NCBI GenBank assembly: GCA_029990175.1
Contig: JARKIP010000193.1
Coordinates: forward strand, 124,001 to 188,000
Origin: Petunia secreta
Lineage: Eukaryota > Streptophyta > Magnoliopsida > Solanales > Solanaceae
Length of the DNA: 64,000 nt
Reading direction: 5' to 3'
A model generated the notes under the pieces. It made no database searches. It saw nothing but the letters and a program-made list of their open reading frames with translations, and was not told the origin of the DNA. Shown piece by piece: positions 55,339 through 64,000 of this stretch. Made by a program: the position numbers and the translations under genes. Positions within the stretch are counted from its first letter, which is position 1. Each line of letters starts with the position of its first letter.

Positions 55339-58300
55339 ATGAATGCATATTGGCAAGGGGAGCACAATTTGGATAATATCATTTCAAATTTCAGTAAAGC
55401 ACAGCGTAAGAAGCTTTCAGATGGTGTGTTTGGAAGCTTTCTGAAGTTGCAGTCGTACAAAACTTCTATGAGGTTACTGCATTGTTTCTTATTGTCACGT
55501 ATTGTGAGCAGTGATCCGAATAGATTAAGTTTTAATATTTTTGGTCATGTCATCCATTTTGGTCCCGAAGAATATCATGTTTACACTGGTTTGAGGTTTT
55601 CTGCAAACCGTGAGGAATTGTTTGATGGACCTGCTATAAATATGGATCAGAGGCTTCTGAAGCAGTACTTTCGTGGCAAAAGCAATCTTCAGGTGTCAGA
55701 CGTTCGTAAATTTTTAGTATCAATGAGCACGACATCTCTGGTTGATGAAGATGATGCAGTGAAGATTGCAGAGTTTTATATTTTGCAGTCAATCATTTTG
55801 TGTTCTAACAAAAAAACAAGCTTGGTTGAAGTGCATTACTTGGATATCATTGACAACGAGGATCTGTGTAGAGTTTATCCTTGGGGCAGTGCGGGTTTTG
55901 AAGCACTAGTTAACTCTGCAATGAGACCTCTCAAAAGTGGTGTAAATTACTATGTGCTGGGATTTCCGTTTGTGTTATGCGCTTGGTTTCTGGATTTATT
56001 TCCAACACTTCGTTCTAACTTTTGTACATATAATGGTCATGGCTTCCCAAGGATGGTTAGGTTTATTAGTTTCAAAAATCCTCAGTATAACACTTTGGTT
56101 GATCAGTATTTTCATAATGTAAATGTAAGTTTCTATATCTGTGTCTCTGTGTGTGTGTGTGGTTGCTTAAGTTCTTTACCCTCATGGACTGAATTTCATC
56201 CTAATGTACTGAACTTCTTCAGCCTTACTGAAGTTCTATCATTATGTACTGAACTTCTCTTCCATCTATGTATCTGTCCTCATAGACTGAACAACTAAAA
56301 TAGTACCAATTGAAGTTCAGTCCATGAGGACAAAACTTCTATTTCTGCATATAAAAGTTTTATTCTTATTTTACTGTGGTGCTAATATATTTCTCATGGT
56401 TTCTTTTTTTTTATTTATAGAGTTTTGACAAATTTAAAATGGTTCCAATTGTTCTGTCTGAGGAAGAAAAAAGGTCGGTGGAATTGAATGTGACAGAAGT
56501 AGGTCATGTTGTACCTGTTGTTGCATGTAAACTTTTAAAAGGAAAAGAAGTTGTTGAAGATAGTGAGGATACGTGTGATGATTTTGAGGTTGGTGGGGCT
56601 CAGATATATCATGGTGGTGCTAAGAGTGAAGATATTGCTGAGACTGAGACTGAGGATGGTGGTGCTGAGAGTGAAGATATTGCTGAGACTGAGGATGGTG
56701 GTGATGAAACTGAGGATGGTGGTGCTGAGAGTGAAGCTACTGGTACTGAGACTGAGGATGATGATCATGAGGGTGAGGATGATGTTGCTGAGACTGAGGA
56801 TGATGATCATGTGGGTGAGGGTGCTTGTGATGATAGGCAGGATGCTCGACATGTTGTAGAGCTTGATCAAGATTTAGTTAATGCAATTGTTAAAGTGAGT
56901 TTTCAAGTATCATGTGCATTCATCTTTTTCTGTTTTTATTTTAATTGAATATTTTTATCAGTTCTATTGATTTTTTTTGTTTTTTGTTTTTGCAGAAGGT
57001 GAATATAAAATTCCGGAAGAGGATGCGTAGTCAGCGACGGCGCATAAGGGAGTATATTCGTGGTGTAGATAACAAGGTTCGTTGTGTAGATAACAAGGTT
57101 GATTGTGTTCTGGATTTTATGAAGAAGTTTGCTAAGAATTTTGAGGAAAATGAAGAAAGTTGGAGGAAAGATGTTAGTGGAAGAAGGGGCAAGGAACAAT
57201 CTGGCAGCTTTCGTAATTCCTTAAACTTGTATTCATGTGGAGGCAATGCTAGTGATGGAAGAAAGAGAAAGTCTTCTCCAGATGTAAGAAAAGACTTCAG
57301 TCATGGCGCTGTATCCGAGAAATCAAAATCTCCTTCAGATGACAGACAAAACTCCAGTGAAGGCAGTGTACTTAGGAAATCAAAAAGCTCTTCAGATGTA
57401 AGAAAAGAAGTTAGTGGTGGTGGTGCAGGTCTAAATTCAGTTATACAATTGCATCGAGCGTTGCAAGGTATGTTTGTCAATGAAACGCCTAGACAAATTC
57501 ATGAAAATATTGATAGTGAATTAGACATGTTTGGTGAGTTGACTGCGACACAGAATGAGGTGCTTGAAATTCAATTGCAAGTTATAAGTGGAGAGCTTGA
57601 TCTGTCGACACCTCGCTTGCTCCCTCAGGATATGCTTGTGGAGAAATCAGGTACAACTTCTGCACCCATACAACCAAAAACCTATGAAAGGAAAAGGAAG
57701 AAGTTGAAGAAAAATAGTTCACATCCTGATATGCCTAATTGTAATATACTGCCACCGACGCAAGAAAGTGTTAGCGGGGGTTCATGTGATGCTGAAGATA
57801 CACCAAGAGCTGAAGAAATTCAGCAAGATATGTCGAAAAGTCAGCAGCAGGTTGAACTTGGAAAAGAACAAGGAATAATTCTGCAACAGGAGAGGACCGA
57901 TGACGTTGAAATGGATAATGTTGCTGTGAGTTATCAAGCAGCAAGAGAAGAACCAGAAGGGCAGTCGGTCAACAAAACAGTAGAAGAAGAGGTGATTTCG
58001 CACGGAAAGGAGATGCATGTTGATGTTGTTATGGAGAATGCTGACAGAAGTAACCAAGTTGGAAGAGATGGGGATATGACTGAAGATCAGCAGGCTCTTG
58101 GCTGTCAGTCAATTGATGAAGCACCCAAAGAAGAAGTTACCACACAGGAACAGGAGATGCCTCTTAATATTGTTATGGAGAATGCCCAGGCTATTGAGCA
58201 AACAAGAAGAGAAGTTGATTTGACTGAACAACAGACTTTCGAAAGTGTTGTGGACAAACAACAGTCAGTCGGTATAGCGGGCAAAGAAGAAGTAATGACT

Positions 58301-58408
58301 CAGGAACAGGAGAAAGAGGAGCTGAATGAAGAACAACAGGCTGACGGAACTATTGTGGGCAAAGGTCAGTCGGTCGATGAAGCAGGTAAACAAGAGATGC
58401 TTACATAG
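55339..58408 (+). pseudogene. DUF1985-domain transposon protein, three exons, premature stop
   Basis: Exon 1 runs from about 55339 (MNAYWQGEHNLDN; upstream start possible) to 56124, exon 2 from 56421 to 56894, and exon 3 from 56996 to 58408. Both introns have GTAAGT/GTGAGT donors and TATAG/TGCAG acceptors, and all junctions are phase 0 (YFHNVN then SFDKFK; AIVK then KVNIKF). Exon 1 has DUF1985 character: SYKTSMRLLHCFLLSRIVSS, FGPEEYHVYTGLRF, VKIAEFYILQSIILC, RVYPWGSAGFEAL. Exon 2 is a strongly acidic repeat region (ETEDGG, AESED). Exon 3 begins very basic (RKRMRSQRRRIREY) and ends with imperfect about 55-residue repeats, each holding TQEQE. The last repeat reads T-stop-EQE (TAG 58406-58408), a CAG to TAG change, and 57 more codons remain open after it. 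Nuclear location is plausible from the basic patch. Confidence 0.8.
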
Positions 58409-58582
58409 GAACAGGAGAGGCCTGTTCCGATTGTTAGGGAGATTGCCAAGTCAAGTGACCAAGCCCCTGAAAGTACTAAGGTAGAACAGTCGGAGCAGCA
58501 AGGTCTTCTGGGGAAAAGGGACCGAAAGCCCAGTCAGTGGTTGCTATCTCCATATGATACCAAATTTGATATAGTTGACTGA
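58409..58582 (+). pseudogene. Read-through remainder of the DUF1985 protein
   Basis: In frame after TAG 58406: EQERPVPIVREIAK through DRKPSQWLLSPYDTKFDIVD to TGA 58580-58582. The R-K-P-S-x-W-L-L-S-P-Y motif is what I would expect just before the Ulp1 protease domain in this gene family. The main body of the protease should follow and is absent. Confidence 0.6.
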
Positions 58583-58640
58583 ACTTATAACCCCCTGCCT
58601 ACTTATGTCTTACTCTTTGTTTTGGTGCCTCATTTTTTAG

Positions 58641-58860
58641 GACTAATTGTGGCGCTTTTGCAATATGGTATGCTGATCTACTGACCAGAGGTAAAAGTGT
58701 TGACAAGGTTCAACCAGATCAAATTCATCATTACAGGGAGCGGTTTGGTTGTCAGCTTTGGGCTCATGGTCGTGCAAAGGCTAGGGATGGATTTGAGACT
58801 CCACCTGAATTTTTTGAGCATGATTATGGGGAACATAATGACGACATGTGTCAGTTGTAG
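58641..58860 (+). pseudogene. Ulp1-type (C48) cysteine protease, C-terminal exon remnant
   Basis: After a splice-acceptor-like CATTTTTTAG at 58640 the frame from 58642 reads TNCGAFAIWYADLLTRGKSV and continues to PPEFFEHDYGEHNDD with stop TAG 58858-58860. N-C-G with a following aliphatic/aromatic stretch corresponds to the catalytic cysteine segment of C48 SUMO-type proteases (usual form DCG). The His and Asp parts of the catalytic triad are missing: only 58 bases separate it from the upstream frame. The protease is therefore deleted and inactive. Confidence 0.6.
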
Positions 58861-59066
58861 ATATTTTTGTTTTTATTTTCAGAATTCCTAGTAATATTTT
58901 TTGTAAAGTTTTTTGGTGAAGTATGGTGAAACAGATATTATGTACAGATGAACAGATTATTATGCATAGATTTATGTAAATGCCATTTTTGTTGCAGTGA
59001 AGTTTTTTACCATTAAGGACTTAAATTCTATTCTCATGGAGTAAACTTTTTTTATACCGCCTATGT

Positions 59067-59067
59067 G

Positions 59068-59122
<55 letters not shown>
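59067..59122. repeat. TG microsatellite
   Basis: About 28 TG units, followed by several copies of the GGACTGAAGTT-like motif up to about 59440. Confidence 0.92.
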
Positions 59123-59124
<2 letters not shown>

Positions 59125-59693
59125 CAGTTCACCAGGGATGAATGTCTGTCTCCAATTGATTGAAGTCCACAGGATGGACTGAAGTTTTATCCTTATGACA
59201 GAAGTTTTACATCAACTCCGTGTCTGTCTGTGTTTTCAGTCCACTAGGGACTTCTGTCTCCAAGGATGGAAATTCAAAACCACAAGGACTGAATTTCTAC
59301 CACACATAGGTTGGAATTCAATTCATATGTCCTCAATTTCAATCTACAGGGGGGACTGAAGCTTTATCCTCAGAGACAGAAGTATTATATTCATTGATGC
59401 ACTGAACTTCTATCATCATTGATTGAACTTTATTACGCTCATTGTGACTGTTCAATATCTATTTTACCTGTTACGGATTGGTTACTTTTGAACTATAAGT
59501 TGCAACTTTTAAAATGTTATTGTGCCTTTTGAACTATAAGTTGCAACTATTAGTATTTTATTGTACCTTTTGAACTACAAGTTGCAACTGTTATTGATTT
59601 TTTTTCTATAAATACATAACTGACTGTTAATTGTTATCATCTTATTATTTTTAGTATTATCTATTTTGAGATTTCTAAACTTCAGGTGCAAGA

Positions 59694-59993
59694 ATGTCTG
59701 AAAGTAGTGTGAATCAACCACCACAAGCAGAACAATCAGGTGCACCAGGGTTCGCCCCAGTACCAGGATTTGCACCAGTAGCAGTAGGCATTCCAAATAA
59801 TATACAATGGGAGATTGCAGTCCTAAGGTGTCAGATGCAGGACCAGGAGAGTGCAATACAGGAAATGCGAAATGATATTTTGCATATGCGTAACTTCCAA
59901 AGGCTACAAGTGCGAATGATCACCCAGGGTATTGAAGCTATAGCAGCACATGTTCGTTTTGATCTTTCTGCTCTTCCACCACCATCTCCATAA
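59694..59993 (+). CDS. Short coiled-coil protein of unknown family (99 aa)
   Basis: Starts MSESSVNQPPQAEQ. A Pro/Ala-rich part with the repeat GFAPVPGFAPVAV comes first. It is followed by a probable coiled coil (about 43-85: WEIAVLRCQMQDQESAIQEM, then RNDILHMRNFQRLQVRMITQ) and the end ALPPPSP. No known domain is recognised. It lies between the DUF1985/Ulp1 gene and the B3 gene, within the motif-rich element. A splice-acceptor-like CTTCAG precedes it (about 59685), so it could be an exon of a larger transcript. The open frame and the amphipathic pattern support coding; nothing else does. Confidence 0.5.
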   Translation: MSESSVNQPPQAEQSGAPGFAPVPGFAPVAVGIPNNIQWEIAVLRCQMQDQESAIQEMRNDILHMRNFQRLQVRMITQGIEAIAAHVRFDLSALPPPSP

Positions 59994-60129
59994 CTGAATA
60001 TGTATGAAGTTTCTATGGTGTAGAGTTTTTTATAAGTTCTGTGACTATATATGTAACAACAGTTATTAATGTTTAATGTTAATTTTTTACATTTACATAT
60101 ATTCCAAGTATAGCAGAAGATAATCAAAT

Positions 60130-60440
60130 GCAAGTGGAGTTCTGTCCATGATGAGTTGTGTTTATTTAAAGACAGATCTTCTAATCGAGTTATTTCAATT
60201 TGAAACTTAAAATCCTCATGGACAGAACTTCAGTCCATGATGATAGAAGTTCTGTTCCATGTTGATTTAAGTTCTATGTTTACTTAAACAAGGAGATTCT
60301 AATCCTTCATGGATAGAAGTTCTGTCCATGATGATAGAAGTTCTGTTCCATGTTGATTTAAGTTCTATGTTTAATTAAACAAGGAGCTTCTAATCCTCCT
60401 CATGGACAGAAGTTCTGTCCATGAGGATGCTTCTACTTCA
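60130..60440. repeat. Cluster of inverted GGACAGAAGTTCTGTCC-type motif copies
   Basis: At least eight copies of CATGGACAGAAGTTCTGTCCATG-like words, partly as near-perfect palindromes (about 60222-60262, 60307-60350, 60402-60428), separated by about 80 bases of similar spacer (GTTGATTTAAGTTCTATGTT occurs twice). It lies between the 3' ends of the coiled-coil ORF and the B3 gene. Confidence 0.8.
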
Positions 60441-60573
60441 GTTATTTTCAGTTAATAATGAGAGATTCAAATATATAGAACATAATTAGGTTAAAGTTGA
60501 TATATAAAAATAGATATTGTCATAAGAAAACAAACAGTACTGCATAAAGGAAAACAACAAACAACTACTAGAA

Positions 60574-61127
60574 TTATTCAATTAAAATTGGATTGTCTGT
60601 TGATGCTCCACCATCATCATCATCATCATCATCATCACTGCTTAAATCATCATCATCATTATCATCATCATCTCCTTCACCAGCCTGATTGTTTATAAGA
60701 GAAACACCAAAAACAACAGATGGAACACCGTTGATCATCTCGTGCCATAGGTGATCAAAACGAAGCGTATGACCTATTCTGAAGCCTTTCTTAATAAGCA
60801 TAGCCTTCCAACCGTTACACAGCCTTGCGTGCCTCCCAACTTTGAAGTTCATCAAATGTACATCATCATGTCCACCATCACAAATTATGCATGCCAGTCC
60901 ATTTATACTTGGCAGCCTCTGCTTCCAATTGTCTGGAAAGATCTAAAAGCAAGAATATTTCACAGTTAATAAACAAAATCACAAAAGACTGAAAAGTTAA
61001 ATGAAAAATATAAAAAATACTCTGGTCATTTCTTTTAACATACAAAATCATCTCTATTATAGTAAGAAGATGTTATTTTTTTGTTGAAACTGCCTAGTTC
61101 CTCCACGCGGTTGTTTTCATCTGCCAT
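60574..61127 (-). CDS. B3-type DNA-binding domain protein, two exons (150 aa)
   Basis: Exon 1 is 61127-61044 (28 codons: MADENNRVEELGSFNKKITS and on to RDDF). Intron 61043-60943 has GTATGT...TTTTAG. Exon 2 is 60942-60574, and the junction is phase 0. The joined protein has the B3 order: F-x-K-x-I-T-S at the start, IFPDNWKQRLPS, an acidic loop, VGRHARLCNGWKAMLIKKGF, IGHTLRFDHL, and a last strand (VVFGVSL). It ends in a long Asp-rich tail encoded by a GAT/ATC repeat (60606-60675). B3 domains bind DNA in plant transcription factors (REM/ARF/RAV families). The small size and acidic tail fit REM-like proteins. It has a TATA box and no stops, so it appears intact. B3 identity rests on motif pattern only. 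Confidence 0.72.
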
Positions 61128-61214
61128 ATTTTGTTTTCTGACAAAAAAAACTGTGTAGTATGTATCAGATGAAGAGTGAATAAATTTTGTAGTTTCAATT
61201 AACTGCAAAGGGGG

Positions 61215-61222
61215 TATTTATA
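61215..61222 (-). promoter_or_regulatory. TATA box of the B3 gene
   Basis: TATAAATA on the minus strand, about 90 bases upstream of ATG 61127, in the context AACTATAAATACCCCC. Confidence 0.65.
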
Positions 61223-61229
61223 GTTAAAA

Positions 61230-61660
61230 AATCAGTAACTGCCAAGTGGATTGTCTTTACAGTTTTCTGTACTGTTATGGTTTCTATGGTTCATTAAATG
61301 TAGTCAAAGAAGTTTATGTTTTCTATGTTGTTACAGTTTCTGTACAGTTATGTTTCCTATGGTGTTACAGTTTTCTGTACAGTTATGCTTTTTATGGTCT
61401 TACAGAAACTGTACAGTTATGGTTATTAATGGCAGTTTTTGACCTGAACTTCAGTACCCCTCCATTGACTGAACTTCACTAATCAGCTATGGACTGAACT
61501 TCAGTACCCCCTCAATGGGACTGAAATTGCACTGCACTTTATGTTTTTTTTTTTTTTTTTATTAATTGCAGTTTTTGACTGAACTTAATTCCCCTTATTG
61601 AATGAAATTCAGTACCCACTAATGGACTGACCTTTAGTACCCCCTCATGGACTGAAAAAT
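61230..61660. other. Upstream region of the B3 gene with motif copies and TACAGTT repeats
   Basis: Between 61255 and 61430 the phrase GTTACAGTTTTCTGTACAGTTATG recurs about five times in variants. From 61441 to 61660 at least six CTGAACTTCAGT-type motifs follow. No conserved ORF. Confidence 0.6.
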
Positions 61661-61670
61661 GCAGTGCAGT

Positions 61671-64000
61671 TGTTGACACCCAATTTTGTCCCGAAAATTT
61701 TAATTAATACTAATTATTCTAATAAAAAATCAATTTTAAATTTTAAGGTGAATTAATGAAATCTGGGAAGAAAAGGCTAAAAATTGAAAATAAAAGAGAT
61801 AAAGCAATTGATTTTGATCAAAAGAGGCTAAAAGCATAATTCGTAGCCTAAATCTGTCCTATCCATGCAAAACATATAAACATTACAACACGCACATCTT
61901 TTCCCATATCAGTTCACCCCCCTCACCCAAAATCAGCTCTTGCCCGACCCGATCCCCATTTCCGTTACAACCCGTAAACCCTCTAAACCTGATTTCCCAT
62001 TTCGATTTCCCTCTTAAATCATCGGTCCCCACTCAAAATCCAGCTCATCCATCGTACTAGCAGCGAACCAAAAGGCTCCAGCATCGTCCTTTTTCTCCCC
62101 AGTACGATTTTGTTCAAATCCAGCATCCAAGTGGCAAAAGCTTAAATTGAACGATCAAGATTCGTTCAAATCCCAGGTAATACCATTTCCCACATCGTTT
62201 TGCACCCTTTTTCAAGCCTTGAATTTGCCCTATAAATACCCCTTTCATTCACAAAATTAGGGGTCAGATTTTGGTTGAAGGAATTGAGGGGCTTAGGAAA
62301 CGAGGACCCTCTTAGTGCTTTTTTTGTAATAAGCGATTTTATTTTTCCTTCCTAATTTCCGACTCTTAAAATTTGTGAATCGTCGAGTAGACTCGACGCT
62401 CGTTCCAGTGCGGATTTCGACGGATCCCTCACCCCTGTTTCACTGCCCGCAAAAAGGTCGGTGTCTCTCGCGTCTTCTGTTTTAGTTTGTATAATGTAGT
62501 TGTTGTTGATATTAGCTGGGCCTAAATTAGCTTATGTGTTTAATTTGCTTCATATGTGCAAAAGGATTAGTAGCTGGTTCGGGATAACCTTACATTTAAA
62601 GAAAAATGTAAAAGCAATAAGTTGTTTGCCTAATTTTTTCTTGTTTCTGCTTCCTGGTTCTGTTCTCTATGAAATAAAGGGCTGTGCATAGTATGGATTT
62701 CAATCCATTTTGTATGTTGCTATAAGAACTAGCTTAAAATCAAATCTTTATCCAGTTTCAACTTTTTAGAAGGCTGGACAGTTTGATACTTGTTATAGGA
62801 GTAAAAGAAACTGATTTGTGGGATAAAATCTGTCCTGTTCATGCCCTTTTTATGTTTATTTATATGAAAGTAATATATGTTTTCTTTTTAGTTCATAGCT
62901 TGTGTGTGCGGTAATTTCGTGCCCATGATTCAAATTTTGAGCTGCTTTATAAGAAATGAAGTTTATATGTTAGATCCCTGCCCCACCCATGTCATATGCC
63001 TCTTGGTTCAATCCTAAGCTGTTAAATATGATGATCTGTTAAGAAAATTCAAGGATTTTGGTTTAGTTTCTTTCCTATCATTATAGGCATCTAGCACATT
63101 TGGTTAATCTGAAAGGGAAATTTAACTTACAAAGCTTAATAATAGAAAGTTGTAATCTTTGCGTTGTTTTCTCACTAAGTTTGAAGCTTTACATGATTGT
63201 CTTTTGAAAAGAAGTTTAAGAGTCATTTCTCATTTTTGCAAAGTTAAAGTACTTCTCTTTTAGTGACTTAGCTATGATAAAAAATGTAATCTTTCTCTCC
63301 TCATTCACTGTTAGTATTTAAGAAAATTGATGACATATGGTAGAATTGAGTCCATCAGTAATTAGTTTGGTTGTTTGGATTCACTTAGCTTAAAGATTGA
63401 ATAGTCATTCTCTGTTGTTTGAAAGCTCCGGGTTAGTTTTCTAAGCCTAAAAGAGTGTGAGGCTGTCCAGGGAGGTTCTGTAAAGGTGATGCAGATTGGG
63501 GAATAGGTAGCAGGTGTTCCAAGGTCCGTGAAGGTGTGTGTGTATGTGCAGCTGTATAGAGAGCCATTCAGGTGGCAGGGAGCCTGTTCTAGAGAGTTTT
63601 AGTGGGTCTGCGAGCTAGTTCCAGGTTCTGTGAGAAGGTGTAGGTGCTGAGGAGGCTTGCAGGATTAAGTGAGTCCAGTTTCTATGAGATGTTGCAGGTT
63701 GTTTGGGTCTTGAGGTGTGCAGGTTGATGTGTTTAAAGTGAGGGGGTGTGTAGGAGTTGGTGTAGAAGCTAGGATGTGTTTATGAGGTGCTGTGAGAGTG
63801 AGGGAGTTCTGGAGATTTCAGGAGTGAGGTTTGTGCAGGTGAGCAGGAGATTTGATTGAGAAGCTTGAGAGGTGGTGAATGTTTCTCAGTTGCTGCAGGT
63901 GTCAGTGCAGATTAGGGTAGTCCTGGAATTTGTTTTGAAGCTTAGGAGGACGAGGGAGTTTAAAAGAATAGGAGCAGAGCTGTCGCCCTGGTTTCTGCAA
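61671..64000 (+). other. Probable 5' end of another LTR element, no coding region recognised
   Basis: TGTTGACACCCAATTTTGTC at 61671 looks like an LTR start and marks an abrupt loss of the upstream motif. The other LTR is not in the window. About 61900-62460 is C-rich leader-like sequence (TCGAGTAGACTCGACG palindrome near 62382). About 62470-63410 is AT-rich and intron-like. From 63430 to the end the plus strand is G/T-rich and C-poor with frequent GCAGGT/AGGTG words. No protein family is seen. Confidence 0.35.

Larger units (their letters stand above)
54085..61670. mobile_element. Probable transposon with DUF1985/Ulp1 gene, B3 gene and dispersed motif (VANDAL-like candidate)
   Basis: The extent is inferred from two things. 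First, a TGGACTGAAGTTC-like motif in either orientation is scattered over non-coding DNA from about 54.7 to 61.66 kb and stops just before 61671. Second, a gene with a DUF1985-type domain and a Ulp1 C-terminal remnant is typical of a group of Mutator-like elements. No terminal inverted repeats and no MURA transposase are visible, so it is either a TIR-less MULE with the transposase lost or a different class. The left limit is uncertain. Confidence 0.5.

Noticed and set aside
56551..56859. 102-aa plus ORF rich in Leu/Met/Arg and its minus-strand counterpart
   Set aside because: Alternative frames of the acidic repeat exon of the DUF1985 gene. The chosen frame joins both neighbouring exons in phase.

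Overview
This window is plant nuclear DNA, dominated by LTR retrotransposons. I see spliced genes, chromoviral and Tat-lineage Ty3/gypsy elements, a MULE with a 9-bp target duplication, a Stowaway-type MITE and a B3-domain gene. The MITE consensus, the Tekay LTR starting TGTAACGACC and the DUF1985 element suggest an asterid, most likely Solanaceae. That lineage call is inference.

Layout. (1) 1-5311: the 3' part of a CRM-like chromovirus (CRM-I). (2) 5312-9352: host DNA with a Stowaway MITE and a small conserved gene on the minus strand (7350-7592). (3) 9353-51164: one old Tat/Retand-type retrotransposon, about 12 kb once later insertions are removed, blown up to 41.8 kb. Inserted in it are: solo LTR D (10457-19573, TSD CTAGG), itself split by chromovirus CRM-II (11586-19384); solo LTR E (23108-24374) at the RT/RNase H junction; and element B (27637-47045, TSD TCACT), a pol-less chromovirus-like element. 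Element B carries Tekay-type element C in its leader (28529-42413, TSD GTCAT), and a MULE sits in the 5' LTR of C (30425-33747, TSD TATTGTATA). (4) 51165-52920: host DNA with a second copy of the small gene (52384-52593, minus). The Tat element therefore lies between two tandem paralogues. (5) About 52.9-54.1 kb: a degenerate repeat. (6) About 54.1-61.67 kb: a probable transposon without obvious terminal repeats. It carries a three-exon DUF1985 gene, a Ulp1-protease C-terminal remnant, a coiled-coil ORF, an intact-looking two-exon B3-domain gene, and two to three dozen dispersed copies of a TGGACTGAAGTTC-like motif confined to noncoding DNA. (7) From 61671: probably the edge of another LTR element.

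All retroelement coding regions carry disabling lesions, listed one by one. The genes that still look intact are the two small paralogues, the zf-GRF gene in the MULE, the coiled-coil ORF and the B3 gene. The most interesting candidate system is the 54-61.7 kb element: a DUF1985 protein plus a clustered noncoding motif resembles the VANC/VANDAL self-targeting anti-silencing arrangement. The strangest structural event is a 225-bp piece of flanking host DNA copied in front of the 3' LTR of element C.
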